Below, piece by piece: positions 9,824 to 19,306 of a DNA stretch of 64,000 nucleotides (within the stretch, counting starts at the first letter, position 1; the number at the start of each line of letters is the position of its first letter). The notes under the pieces were generated by a model, which saw only the letters and a program-made list of their open reading frames with translations, was not told where the DNA came from and did no database searches. A program made the position numbers and the translations under genes. Source of the stretch: Caryophanales bacterium (lineage in GTDB: Bacteria > Bacillota > Bacilli > Exiguobacteriales > Exiguobacteriaceae); the NCBI GenBank assembly GCA_902363455.1, contig CABJAC010000001.1, positions 310,001 through 374,000 of the forward strand, read 5' to 3'.

Positions 9824-10585
9824 ATGAAATCAATCTTACACGCAGAACAGATTACGAAAGTCTACCAAACGAAAAACGCCAGGCATGAGGCACTCCGTCC
9901 GACGACGTTGACGGTCCATCAATCCGAATTCGTCAGCATCATGGGACCGTCAGGAGCAGGGAAGTCGACGTTGCTGAATCTCTTGTCGACCATCGATCAG
10001 CCGACGGACGGCACGATTCATATCAACGGGGAAGACGTAACCGGGATGAAAGAAAAACAGTTGGCCCGGTTTCGACGGGAACAGCTCGGATTCATTTTTC
10101 AGGATTTTAATCTGCTCGACACGATGACGATCGAAGAAAACATCGCCTTGCCGCTTGCTTTGCAACAGTTGCCAAAAGCGGACATTTTGGCACGAGTCGA
10201 GCAGGTGGCAGGCGAGCTCGGAATTGAAGAATTACTAAAGAAGCGACCGGCTGAACTGTCAGGTGGTCAAAAACAGCGGACAGCCGCCGCCCGGGCTATC
10301 ATTCATCAACCGTCGTTGATTTTAGCGGATGAGCCGACCGGTGCTCTCGACTCGAAATCGGCGACCGGGTTGCTAGAAGCAATGGCTCGTCTCAATGGGC
10401 AGGGAGCGACGATTTTGATGGTGACGCATGATCCGATTACAGCGTCGTATGCAGAGCGCGTCGTGTTCGTCAAAGACGGCGAATTATTCCGGGAGATTCA
10501 TCAGTTTGGATCACGGAAAGAGTTTTTTGAGCAAATCATGGAAGTACAACGTGAACTCGGAGGTGTCGCTCGTGAACTTGTTTAA
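9824..10585 (+). CDS. BceA-type ABC transporter ATPase (first pair)
   Basis: This 253-residue MacB/BceA-class ATPase has Walker A GPSGAGKST, Q-loop FIFQDFNLL, signature ELSGGQKQR, Walker B LILADEPTGALD and the switch histidine in MVTHD. It is the energy subunit of an antimicrobial-peptide resistance transporter, together with the permease whose start overlaps its last 14 bases. A BceR-like operator lies upstream, suggesting induction by the two-component system encoded 2 kb downstream. The best-known substrates of the family are bacitracin and lantibiotics; the actual substrate is unknown. Confidence 0.9.
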   Translation: MKSILHAEQITKVYQTKNARHEALRPTTLTVHQSEFVSIMGPSGAGKSTLLNLLSTIDQPTDGTIHINGEDVTGMKEKQLARFRREQLGFIFQDFNLLDTMTIEENIALPLALQQLPKADILARVEQVAGELGIEELLKKRPAELSGGQKQRTAAARAIIHQPSLILADEPTGALDSKSATGLLEAMARLNGQGATILMVTHDPITASYAERVVFVKDGELFREIHQFGSRKEFFEQIMEVQRELGGVARELV

Positions 10586-12488
10586 GTTGGCTTTTCGCAA
10601 TTTAAAGAACATTCGTCAAAACATGATGTATCTTGGCGCAGTCACTTTTGCCATTTTGATTTATTACACGTTTTTAGCCATCCGATCGAACGAAGCGATG
10701 TTGCAGGCCAATGAGTTATATGGAAAACTCGGCACCGTCTTTACCGGATCGAGTGTGATTTTAGCATTGTTTTCCGCTATCTTTATTTGGTACTCCAGCG
10801 ACTTCTTCCTGCGTCGCCGGAAGCAGGAGATTGGTCTGTATGCGTTGCTTGGTCTTGAGCGCCAACAAATTGCCAAACTCTTGTTTCTCGAAACGATGGG
10901 GTACGGTCTCATCGGTCTTTTGATCGGTATGTTGCTCGGAACGGTTGCTTCGAAGTATTTTGTCATGCTGCTCGCGTATGTGATGGGGATGTCGATTGAA
11001 GCAGACTTTTCGATCAATGCCGGTGCAATCGGTCAGACGGTTGCCGTCTTTCTGACCATCTTTTTATTGATTGCGATCCGTTCGGCACGGACGATTTATC
11101 GTTTCACATTGATTGAACTGTTTAAAGCAAAGCAACAGGTCGAGACGGTCCCGAAAGTGCATCCGGTGCTTGCCGTAGTGTCCGTCTTGTTGATTGCGGT
11201 CGGTTATTACTTAACGGGAAAACCATTGCTTGAACACTTTACGATCATTGCGCCGGTTTTGATGCTTTGTATTATTGTCGGGACGTTCGGAACGATGAGT
11301 TACTTTACGATTTTCCTGTTACGTCTGTTAAGCCGCCGTTTACGGCATTATCAAGGGACGAACATGATTTTACACGGTCAGCTGTTATCCCGTATCAAAT
11401 CCAACGCCGTCATGCTATCGACGATCACCGTCATCACGGCCGTGACGTTGACGACAGTCGGAACCGCGACGTCGATTTACTATTACATTGATCGGACGGT
11501 CGAAGAACAGATGCCGTATAGCTTATCGGTTACAGGGAAACAAGCAGAGGCAGAAAAATTAATTCGATCATCGAATCAAAAGATTGAGTCGCGGTCGATG
11601 GTCAATGTCAAAAATGTCAATCATTCGTTTCAGGAGTTGCCAAACCCGCTATCCTTTACGACTTCATACGAGACATTTGGATTTGACGGAAAACCGGGAC
11701 AATTCAGCTACATCAGTTATTCCGATTATGAGAAGCTCGCAAAGAGTAACGGAAAACGTGTTTTGCCGGAACCTGGAGCCGGGGAAGCGATTGTCCTTGA
11801 AACCTTTAAAGGAAATGATCTTTTGAAAGAACCTGTTCAGTCACCGATTGGGGTTTCCATCAAAGATACGCATTCATCCTTTCGGATTACCGGTGCGACG
11901 AATTTACCAATCACTCAACTCTATGCAAAAAAACGTCTGGCATTTGCCGTTTCCGATGATGCCTTCGCGATGATGCCGGAAAAAGCAGCAATGCTGACGA
12001 ACTATCAGTTCTCGGATGAACGGTCGGATGACGGATTGATCAAACAGTTGGAACAACTGTATGGCAAAAAAGCAGAGACCGACATGGCGGCCTATTATCC
12101 GGTCTATGCCATGACGACTGCGACGACAGGGCTGCTCGCGTTTGCTGCCGGATTCCTTGGGCTTGTCTTCCTGCTTGCGACCGGTTCTATCATCTATTTT
12201 AAAATGCTCGCAGAAGCAGAAGAATCGAAACAACGTTTTGCCATTATCCAAAAGATCGGAGTCGACGAGCAGGAACAAACAGGAATCATCCGCCGATTGG
12301 TTGGGTTCATGTTCTCGCTGCCGTATGTACTCGGACTCGTTCACAGTCTGTTCGCGATGCAGGTGCTGCAAAAACTGTTAAACTACAATTTAGTTTTACC
12401 GATGTCGCTCGCCATCGGCTGTTATACGATTGTCTATCTGGTATATTATGTCATGACAGTGCGAGCCTATCGCCGCATCGTCATGTAA
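10572..12488 (+). CDS. BceB-type ABC transporter permease (first pair)
   Basis: This membrane subunit of ~638 residues has the BceB plan: TM1, a group of TMs, a large extracellular domain (~residues 310-510) and a final set of TMs. The reading frame is open far upstream, but GTG at 10572 is chosen because GGAGGT lies 7 bases before it and the resulting VNLFKLAFRNLKNIRQN is the normal family N-terminus. In known systems this permease senses the peptide antibiotic and passes the signal to the BceS kinase as well as giving resistance. A strong terminator follows. Confidence 0.9.
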   Translation: MNLFKLAFRNLKNIRQNMMYLGAVTFAILIYYTFLAIRSNEAMLQANELYGKLGTVFTGSSVILALFSAIFIWYSSDFFLRRRKQEIGLYALLGLERQQIAKLLFLETMGYGLIGLLIGMLLGTVASKYFVMLLAYVMGMSIEADFSINAGAIGQTVAVFLTIFLLIAIRSARTIYRFTLIELFKAKQQVETVPKVHPVLAVVSVLLIAVGYYLTGKPLLEHFTIIAPVLMLCIIVGTFGTMSYFTIFLLRLLSRRLRHYQGTNMILHGQLLSRIKSNAVMLSTITVITAVTLTTVGTATSIYYYIDRTVEEQMPYSLSVTGKQAEAEKLIRSSNQKIESRSMVNVKNVNHSFQELPNPLSFTTSYETFGFDGKPGQFSYISYSDYEKLAKSNGKRVLPEPGAGEAIVLETFKGNDLLKEPVQSPIGVSIKDTHSSFRITGATNLPITQLYAKKRLAFAVSDDAFAMMPEKAAMLTNYQFSDERSDDGLIKQLEQLYGKKAETDMAAYYPVYAMTTATTGLLAFAAGFLGLVFLLATGSIIYFKMLAEAEESKQRFAIIQKIGVDEQEQTGIIRRLVGFMFSLPYVLGLVHSLFAMQVLQKLLNYNLVLPMSLAIGCYTIVYLVYYVMTVRAYRRIVM

Positions 12489-12493
12489 TTCGG

Positions 12494-12532
12494 ATGGACT
12501 GGAAACGAATAAACGTTTCCAGTCCATTTTTT
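12494..12532 (+). terminator. Terminator between the first transporter and the response regulator
   Basis: ATGGACTGGAAACG and CGTTTCCAGTCCAT form a near-perfect stem with a small AATAAA-type loop and six T. It splits the locus into two transcription units, although some readthrough is possible. Confidence 0.88.
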
Positions 12533-12570
12533 GTTCGGTATCATGGAGGAAGAAGGAGCTGAATGTACTG

Positions 12571-13257
12571 ATGGAAACCATATTATTAGTAGAAGATGAT
12601 CAACAAATTGCTTTGTTGTTAAAAGAATTGTTGGAACGGTACGATTTTAATGTCATTCATGAGGATGGGTTAGGTGATGTCGTAGCTCGGTTTGAAGAGA
12701 CAAAAGCAGACGTCATTTTGCTGGATGTCAACTTGCCGAAGTTTGACGGCTTTTATTGGTGCCGTCAACTCCGGATGAAGACGCGGGCGCCGATCCTGTT
12801 CATTTCAGCCCGGGTCGGTGAGATGGACCAAGTCATGGCTTTGGAATACGGGGCGGATGATTATATCGTCAAACCATTCCAGGGAGCTGTCGTCATCGCA
12901 AAAATCAAAAGTCAGATCCGGCGTGCCTACGGTGCATTGTCTAATGAGAGTGACGAGCGGACGGTAACAAAAGCAGGATTGGTTCTGTATTTGGACCGGT
13001 ATATCGTTGAGCACGCGGACCGGACGATTGAGCTGTCCAAAAAAGAAGGACTGATTTTAGAAATGCTGCTGACTGCGAGTCCGCGGATTGTCAGCCGGGG
13101 GGACTTGCTGGAACGCATTTGGGACGACGAGGCATTTGTCGATGAAAATACGCTGAACGTCAATATTACCCGTGTCCGAAAACGATTGGCAGAAATCGGA
13201 ATCGGGGGACTCGAGACGGTTCGGGGAGTCGGTTACAAACTGGTTCTCGACCAATGA
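12571..13257 (+). CDS. BceR-type response regulator
   Basis: This OmpR-family regulator has 228 residues. The receiver domain has the acidic pair EDD near residue 8, phospho-acceptor Asp in VILLDVNLP (~52) and Lys in VKPF (~101). The C-terminal winged helix contains NVNITRVRKRLAEIG. Its stop overlaps the kinase start by 4 bases (ATGA). By family and context it is the activator of the flanking ABC transporters. Confidence 0.92.
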   Translation: METILLVEDDQQIALLLKELLERYDFNVIHEDGLGDVVARFEETKADVILLDVNLPKFDGFYWCRQLRMKTRAPILFISARVGEMDQVMALEYGADDYIVKPFQGAVVIAKIKSQIRRAYGALSNESDERTVTKAGLVLYLDRYIVEHADRTIELSKKEGLILEMLLTASPRIVSRGDLLERIWDDEAFVDENTLNVNITRVRKRLAEIGIGGLETVRGVGYKLVLDQ

Positions 13258-14246
13258 AGCTGTTTCTCCGACATATGATTCCCGGAATATTATTTTTTGC
13301 GGGTCAGCTGGCCGCCTTGTTTCTGATTTTATGGTTGTACGATCTTTACCGTCCGGCCGCTTTCTTTTACATCGCACTCTTGAATGGGATTGCCTTGTTA
13401 ATTTATTTAAGTTACCGTTTTTTCAGTATGCTGCCGCTGTTTAAACGATTGCAGACTCCTATTCAATCGGTCGCAGAACCCATTCGCGGTGACAGCGATG
13501 AGCCGCTTGCCGCTGCTGTCGAACACTTTTTAGAACGTCAACAGACGGTGTTTCGAAACAGTCTGTTTGCGGAACGGCGTAAAGAAAAGGAACGTCACCG
13601 TTACGTCGATCAATGGATCCATCAAATGAAGACACCGCTGTCGGTCATCGAGCTGATTCTCGAACATCCCGGAGAACACTTTCAAGCGGATCTCCGCCAC
13701 GAGGTCGACCGGATGCGGATTGGACTCGATCAGATGTTGTATTCGTCTCGTCTTGAAGCGATTGAAACCGACCTGAAAGCAGAACGATCGAATCTGCGGA
13801 CATTGGTCGCCGGTCTGATTAATCAGGAAAAACGATTGTTCGTCAAAAATAAAGTGTATCCGAAGCTTGAAATCGCGACAGATGTCTATGTCTACACGGA
13901 TACCAAATGGTTTCGTTTCGTATTGCTTCAGTTGATCACGAATGCCGTCAAGTATACTGCCGGTCACGGTCACGAAGTCGTGATTCGGGCGGTCGAACAG
14001 GCGGGGCAAATCATCGTGACGGTTCAAGATGACGGCGTCGGGATACCGAAAAGGGACGTACCACGCGTCTTCAATGCCTTCTTTACCGGCGAAAACGGCC
14101 GAAGATACGGGGAATCGACCGGAATGGGTCTCTACTTCGTCAGTCAGATTTGCTTGAAACTCGGGCATACGATTGAAATTGAAAGTGTGGAAGGAGAGGG
14201 AACGACGTGTCGTCTCATATTGGTAGGAGGGAAGCAACATGATTGA
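13254..14246 (+). CDS. BceS-type intramembrane-sensing histidine kinase
   Basis: The kinase has 330 residues. Two TM helices at ~9-28 and ~34-54 are joined by a very short loop, leaving no room for an extracellular sensor; this defines the intramembrane-sensing group. The H-box is QWIHQMKTPLSVIE (His ~123), the N-box LQLITNAVKYT and the G-boxes DDGVGIP and GMGLYF. It overlaps the regulator by 4 bases and the next ATPase by 8. In known systems it detects peptides only through a partner BceAB transporter; here two transporters are candidates. Confidence 0.92.
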   Translation: MKLFLRHMIPGILFFAGQLAALFLILWLYDLYRPAAFFYIALLNGIALLIYLSYRFFSMLPLFKRLQTPIQSVAEPIRGDSDEPLAAAVEHFLERQQTVFRNSLFAERRKEKERHRYVDQWIHQMKTPLSVIELILEHPGEHFQADLRHEVDRMRIGLDQMLYSSRLEAIETDLKAERSNLRTLVAGLINQEKRLFVKNKVYPKLEIATDVYVYTDTKWFRFVLLQLITNAVKYTAGHGHEVVIRAVEQAGQIIVTVQDDGVGIPKRDVPRVFNAFFTGENGRRYGESTGMGLYFVSQICLKLGHTIEIESVEGEGTTCRLILVGGKQHD

Positions 14247-15003
14247 AGTCAAACAGTTGGGCAAAGTCTATCCCGGAAAAGTGACGGAACAACCGTTGAC
14301 CGACATCAATTTCCGGGTCGAAGAAGGCGAGATGGTCGCAGTCATGGGACCTTCCGGCAGCGGAAAATCGACCTTGATCAATTTACTGGCGACGCTCGAC
14401 CAACCGAGTTGGGGCTCGATTTTGATTCAAGGGATGGATACAGCCGCATTTAAGCGAAAGGAGACGACCCGCTTTCGACGGGAGACGCTCGGAATCATTT
14501 TTCAGGAATTTAATTTGCTTGATTCCTTGACGGTCGCCGAAAATATGCTTGTTCCATTAATGTTGAGCGGCAAAAAGACGCAAGAGGCGCGGGAAGAGAT
14601 GTATCATCTCGCGAAGCGTCTTCAGATTGATGAATTGCTGGATAAGCAGGTCGATGAAGTGTCAGGCGGACAACGGCAACGGACGGCGATCGGTCGTGCG
14701 TTGATTCATGCACCGCGTCTGATGCTCGCGGACGAACCGACGGGGGCGCTTGATTTTCAGGCGACGAAACATGTCATGGAGTTACTGGCGGAGTTGAATG
14801 CGGCAGGGATGACGATGGTCATCGTCACACATGACCCGACCGTCGCGTCTTATTGTAATCATGTTCTGTTTCTGAAGGACGGCAGCATCCAGACGGAGCT
14901 GTTTCGTGATGAGCCGCGGCGTGTCTTTTTCCAGCGCGTCATTGAATCGCTTTCGTTGCTAGGAGGGGATGAACATCACTTATCTGCAATACGCCCTACG
15001 TAA
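14239..15003 (+). CDS. BceA-type ABC transporter ATPase (second pair)
   Basis: This 254-residue ATPase is clearly paralogous to the one at 9824. It has Walker A GPSGSGKST, Q-loop IIFQEFNLLDSL, signature VSGGQRQR, Walker B LMLADEPTGALD and MVIVTHD. The first 8 bases overlap the kinase gene and the last 35 overlap the permease gene, so this is a tightly coupled operon of regulator, kinase, ATPase and permease. Confidence 0.9.
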   Translation: MIEVKQLGKVYPGKVTEQPLTDINFRVEEGEMVAVMGPSGSGKSTLINLLATLDQPSWGSILIQGMDTAAFKRKETTRFRRETLGIIFQEFNLLDSLTVAENMLVPLMLSGKKTQEAREEMYHLAKRLQIDELLDKQVDEVSGGQRQRTAIGRALIHAPRLMLADEPTGALDFQATKHVMELLAELNAAGMTMVIVTHDPTVASYCNHVLFLKDGSIQTELFRDEPRRVFFQRVIESLSLLGGDEHHLSAIRPT

Positions 15004-16903
15004 CATCAAGCGTTATCAACGTCTGTATTACGGATATGCCTTGACGATCATCGTCGCGATGACGATTGCGACCAGCTACTGGAATCTTGTCGTCAGCGAA
15101 TCGTTTCAGAATATCGCCAAAGTGTTAAGTCAGTTGAATCAAGTCATTGAGTTGACGATGGTTTTCGTGTTCATCGCGGAAGTCATTATTTTGTTTTTCA
15201 GTATCTTATTCATCTATTCGACGACGTATACGATGCTTGAGCATCGCAAAAATGACTTGCGGATCATGCGGACGCTCGGAAGCGGTTTTTCGCACTTTTT
15301 GAAATACTTTATGATTGAAATCTTGATTGTCGGCGGTTTAGCGATTACAGCCGGTATCATGCTCGGCGTCGTTTTGACGAAGCTGATGTTACTCTCCATC
15401 GAAAAGGTCATGTTCCTGCCACGGTTGGCAATCGAGATTTCCGTTACTTCCTCTTTGGTGTTGATTGCTGGCGCGTTGTTGACGCTGTTGATCGCGACGG
15501 TCCTTGCGATTTACCGGTTTCGACCGGATCGTCCTGTCCGCCTCCGTTCCCGGCTTCGGATTCGACTTGGTCTTTTCGTTCAGGGAGTGGCAGTTCTGAT
15601 TCTGTTTTACGGATATTTCATGGCGCTGACGCAACAAGGCAACTTCTTTCTGGTCTTTCCGTTTGTCATCTTCGTCGGATCGTTCTTTTTTTGCCGGCAT
15701 GTCATTCCGGTCATTCTCAAACTGTATCGCCCCCGGCGGTTGTCGTTGCGAAAACTGATTGTCTCGGAAATCGCCATTCAATTACGGACGAACAGCACAT
15801 TGGTCGCACTGGGAACGATTTTGACTTCGTGTGCACTGACAGCGGTTGGTCTTATTTTTATCCTTCAATTAATTGGTTTTGACCTGTCGTCGAAAAATCA
15901 ATTTGGATTGGTCTATTACGAGGAATCTGCAGTCCCGTCCAGTCGCCTTCAGACATTGGAACGGACAATGACGAAAACGTTCCCTGATAAGTATCGTCAA
16001 GATGTCAGAGTCAAAGGATCGAAGACCCGGCACGTGATACCGTTATCGGACTACAATCAACTCATGAAGCATTTGGAATATGCCCAGCGCACGTTGTTGC
16101 AGCCGAATCACGCCTTTATGATTCCGGCCCGTCCGGTTCAAGTGGAAGAAGTGACACCGACGATGAAAAAAGCCAAGGCTGCGATGGAGAAAGCCGGTTA
16201 CACACTGGAACCGATGGCGGAACATGGTCTTCTGTTCGGATATAACGACCGGATTGAAACGTTATTCGTCGTCAGTGACCGCGCCTTTGCAGAGATGAAT
16301 CTTCCGTTATCCCATGTCCGTGTCTTTGAAACACCATCCTACACGGACTATGGAACAAAAAGTTGGACGAGTTGGATGTCCATCGTCCGGGACATCCAAT
16401 CGAAAGAAGCGCTCGGAAAAAAAGAATTGATTCCGTATCAGTTGATCAATGAAACGGAAGATGAACTGGACGGCATCCGCATCGTCCGTCTCGTCTCCTT
16501 CGTCGTCATCCTGCTGACGGTATGGTTGTTCATCATCAATGCGAGTTTCCTGCATGTTTGGATGCAGATGACGGCAGAGAAGGAACAGAAACGATTGAAG
16601 ACGTTGTTTGCGCTTGGCTTCAGCAAACGCAGCATCCGGCGTTTTCTGTTCGTCAAATACGGTGCAGTCTTGATGATGCCGTACCTCATTTCGATCTTTC
16701 ATGCCTGGTTGTTCTTTCAAGTCATCTTATCGGAAGGAGGACTGGAAATCGGTCCGTTTCTTTCGTTGTCCTTGATCTGGATTGGAATCGTCACCACAGG
16801 TTATTTCATCAGTATCCTTCCTTTATGGATTCGTTATCCACGTCATCTGCTGAAAAAATCGTGCGAAAGTTCGATGTATCCAATACCTGATTCAAGGGTA
16901 TGA
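14969..16903 (+). CDS. BceB-type ABC transporter permease (second pair)
   Basis: The permease has 644 residues and the BceB layout: first TM ~20-40, a TM group to ~300, an extracellular domain of ~190 residues, and the last TMs after ~515 (VVILLTVWLFIINASFL). The N-terminus MNITYLQYALRNIKRYQ fits the family. AGGAGG lies only two bases before the ATG, an unusually short spacing; translation may depend on coupling to the ATPase gene it overlaps by 35 bases. The extracellular domain differs from that of the first permease, so it may bind a different peptide. Confidence 0.88.
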   Translation: MNITYLQYALRNIKRYQRLYYGYALTIIVAMTIATSYWNLVVSESFQNIAKVLSQLNQVIELTMVFVFIAEVIILFFSILFIYSTTYTMLEHRKNDLRIMRTLGSGFSHFLKYFMIEILIVGGLAITAGIMLGVVLTKLMLLSIEKVMFLPRLAIEISVTSSLVLIAGALLTLLIATVLAIYRFRPDRPVRLRSRLRIRLGLFVQGVAVLILFYGYFMALTQQGNFFLVFPFVIFVGSFFFCRHVIPVILKLYRPRRLSLRKLIVSEIAIQLRTNSTLVALGTILTSCALTAVGLIFILQLIGFDLSSKNQFGLVYYEESAVPSSRLQTLERTMTKTFPDKYRQDVRVKGSKTRHVIPLSDYNQLMKHLEYAQRTLLQPNHAFMIPARPVQVEEVTPTMKKAKAAMEKAGYTLEPMAEHGLLFGYNDRIETLFVVSDRAFAEMNLPLSHVRVFETPSYTDYGTKSWTSWMSIVRDIQSKEALGKKELIPYQLINETEDELDGIRIVRLVSFVVILLTVWLFIINASFLHVWMQMTAEKEQKRLKTLFALGFSKRSIRRFLFVKYGAVLMMPYLISIFHAWLFFQVILSEGGLEIGPFLSLSLIWIGIVTTGYFISILPLWIRYPRHLLKKSCESSMYPIPDSRV

Positions 16904-16926
16904 TAAGAATAGCGAGGAGGGGTAAT

Positions 16927-17556
16927 ATGCTGGATCATTCACCTTACCGGGGATACGGTGACCGCATCCGAATCTTACGAGAACGGGCCGGAATCTCGAT
17001 TGACCAATTGGCGGAAAGCCTCGGGGTCGCATCTTATTTTATTCGACGTACTGAACTGAGCGAAGTGTATCCGACGAAAGCGTATATCGAATCGTTGGCG
17101 GAAGCATTGCATATCGACTCGAGTTATTTGGCGCGTCATATTTGGACGGGCGAGTCTTTGAAATTCGTCATGCAAGAAAGAACGCCGCTTGAAGAAATGC
17201 GTTTGGCGTATGAACAGACGATGGGACAGGATGAGGCAAAAATCGAACGACAACTCGAGGAACGGATGCGTTTATTTGATTTGATGTATGACGAAGACGT
17301 CAAACGAATTGAAGAAACGATGAGTGTAACGGAGCAACGGATCTTTCATGAGTTGGTAGAGGCCGTCATGGAAGCCGGCGAATTGCAACGAGAGGAAGCT
17401 GCGGAGACGTTTGAACTGTTTGAAGACAAACTCCCGACGATGCTTCAACTCGATGAATACTTGGATCGTTTAACGGAGGAGACGAATCTTCCGCAAACCG
17501 ATTGTTATGCGAAATTCAGCCGGACGGATACACGTGCCCGTTACCACCGGAAATGA
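16927..17556 (+). CDS. XRE-family helix-turn-helix regulator
   Basis: This 209-residue protein has an N-terminal XRE domain (IRILRERAGISIDQLAESLGV...IESLAEALHI, ~15-70) and a long helical, acidic C-terminal region with no enzyme motif. ATG at 16927 is preceded by GAGGAGGGG; an in-frame ATG at 16900, overlapping the permease stop, is less likely. The 23-base gap to the permease suggests it belongs to the same operon. The DNA target and any signal are unknown. Confidence 0.8.
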   Translation: MLDHSPYRGYGDRIRILRERAGISIDQLAESLGVASYFIRRTELSEVYPTKAYIESLAEALHIDSSYLARHIWTGESLKFVMQERTPLEEMRLAYEQTMGQDEAKIERQLEERMRLFDLMYDEDVKRIEETMSVTEQRIFHELVEAVMEAGELQREEAAETFELFEDKLPTMLQLDEYLDRLTEETNLPQTDCYAKFSRTDTRARYHRK

Positions 17557-17563
17557 GCAACAG

Positions 17564-17598
17564 AAAAAACGCCGTCTCGGAATTGAGACGGCGTTTTT
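17564..17598. terminator. Bidirectional terminator
   Basis: AAAAAACGCCGTCTC and GAGACGGCGTTTTT form a strong stem between two convergent genes, with A and T runs on either side. Confidence 0.9.
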
Positions 17599-17605
17599 CA
17601 ATAGA

Positions 17606-18036
17606 TTAACGTTGTACAGCAGGACGTGGAGTCCGGCGTACTTTTTGACGTGTCCGTCCGATCAAGAAACCGATGATGGCGTTTGCGATGACGAGCACCC
17701 AGCCGACATAACCGAAGTTTAAAGTCAGACTGCCAAGCATCGCCTGCCATTTGAAAATCATCATGAAATCCCCCCGAAGTAAGAAGCGGGCGACACAGAC
17801 GAGCAGAACGGTCGTTCCTCCGATAAAGACGCCGATCCAACTTCCGTACAAGCGGGACGACTGGACGCGGAAAGCAACGAACGACCAGTAAAACAGACTG
17901 ACGATGAATGTCGTTCCTCCATAAGCGAGGACAAGTTTCCATGTCTCACTTGCCTGTGGAAATTTAGTGAACATGACAAGAGACGAGACGATGGCGGCAG
18001 CTGTAAATAAAATCGCTGCCCAAAAACGAGACCGCA
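17606..18036 (-). CDS. Four-TM membrane protein of unknown function
   Basis: This protein of about 143 residues has four predicted TM helices (near 6-25, 36-58, 68-90 and 112-135) and a basic C-terminal tail (RTRQKVRRTPRPAVQR). I do not recognise a family. ATG at 18036 is used because the upstream in-frame TTG-AGG-AGG is itself the ribosome site. It lies 67 bases downstream of the ABC-2 permease gene on the same strand and may be co-transcribed with that exporter. Confidence 0.7.
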
Positions 18037-18103
18037 TAACGTAGTTCCTCCTCAAGGCTTTTTCTCACCTAACGATAGCGGAAACGATTCATCTTGTAAA
18101 CCG

Positions 18104-19306
18104 TTACCGGCGTCCACCGAGGATTCGCCGCAACTGCTTTAAGGGATTGGAACCATAAAAGAGAACACCGCCCCGGTAGAATTTTGTTCCGACGAAAAGT
18201 GCCAAGGCAATGCTCAGTCCCATCAAGATGAGGGATAAAGCGACTTGCCAGACGGGTACTTCGGTCAACATTACCCGAAGGAACATCAGCATCGGGGTGA
18301 AGAAGGGAACGAATGATAAAACGACGACGGCTTGATTCGTCGGAGCGTTCAAGCTGAAGATCGACACCGTGAAGGCAGCAACGATTAACATGATAACGGG
18401 AAGCGTGACTTGTTGGGCATCTTCCACACGACTGACGAGCGATCCGAGTGCAGCGAGTAACGTCGCATACAGCAAATAACCGAGCAGGAAAAAGACAAAT
18501 AGGTAAATGATTGTTTTGGCACTCAGTGAATCAAGGGACAGCTGATCAAACAAGCTGCTGCTTTGCGCACTGTAATAGCCGACGCTGACGAGTAATGACA
18601 ACTGAATCAAACTGACGGTCGCGATCGATGTGATCTTGGCGAGCATATGCTGAATCGGACTGGCCGCTGAAATCAGTAACTCCATGACACGCGACGATTT
18701 TTCATTGGCGATTTCGGTCACGATCATTCCGCCGTAAATCGCAATCGTAAAGTACATCAAGAAGAGCAACACATAGACGAGTGCGGAAGCGGCAAACAGC
18801 TCGTCTTCACTTTTTCCGCCGGTCGAGGTCAGTTCTTGTTTGACATCGACGGGAGCGGCAAGCGAAGCGAGGAGATTCGGATCGACCTTCGCATTGGTAA
18901 TGATATTTTGATCACGGACTTGTTTTAAAGCAGTCGATAATTGGGTTTGCAGCTCCTGTTCCGGACTGGCGCTGATCAGCGTGACACGGTACGGGTCATC
19001 CGTTAAGACGGCGACGGCATCGTACGTTCCTTTGTCGACGACTTGCCGGGCCTGTTTCAGCGTATACTCTTTTTGGGTAACAGTTGTTTTAATCCCGACT
19101 TGTTTCAGAACAGGCAAAATGTCCTTATCCAGTGTGCTGACGACGGCAATTTTCGGATCATCACCCGAGAACCAATCGATGATTCGTTCAATATTACTCA
19201 AGCCGACGAGAACGACAAGCATCAACGCCGTTGAAACTAAAAAGCTTTTAGCCCGCAATTTTTGCAGAAGACTGAAACGGTACAGGGTAAGGAATTTACG
19301 ATTCAT
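18104..19306 (-). CDS. ABC-2 type permease (NatB/YhaP-like)
   Basis: This membrane subunit of ~400 residues has an N-terminal TM (~20-40), an extracellular domain of ~150 residues, then about five TMs, with the ABC-2 motif EIANEKSSRVMELLISA before the second half. This matches NatB/YhaP proteins, some of which export sodium or other toxic compounds. ATG at 19306 has GAGGAGG upstream and overlaps the ATPase stop by 11 bases, so the two genes are translationally coupled. Confidence 0.87.
   Translation of the reverse strand: MNRKFLTLYRFSLLQKLRAKSFLVSTALMLVVLVGLSNIERIIDWFSGDDPKIAVVSTLDKDILPVLKQVGIKTTVTQKEYTLKQARQVVDKGTYDAVAVLTDDPYRVTLISASPEQELQTQLSTALKQVRDQNIITNAKVDPNLLASLAAPVDVKQELTSTGGKSEDELFAASALVYVLLFLMYFTIAIYGGMIVTEIANEKSSRVMELLISAASPIQHMLAKITSIATVSLIQLSLLVSVGYYSAQSSSLFDQLSLDSLSAKTIIYLFVFFLLGYLLYATLLAALGSLVSRVEDAQQVTLPVIMLIVAAFTVSIFSLNAPTNQAVVVLSFVPFFTPMLMFLRVMLTEVPVWQVALSLILMGLSIALALFVGTKFYRGGVLFYGSNPLKQLRRILGGRR

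Noticed and set aside
10428..10571. Upstream extension of the first permease gene
   Set aside because: The extra 48 codons overlap the ATPase gene. GTG 10572 has a GGAGGT site at the right distance and gives the family N-terminus.
11904..12371. 155-codon open frame on the minus strand
   Set aside because: It is a shadow of the BceB-type permease gene; the product is low-complexity and has no ribosome site.
13530..14264. 244-codon open frame on the minus strand
   Set aside because: It is antisense to the BceS kinase, which has full kinase motifs. It has no ribosome site and its translation looks random.
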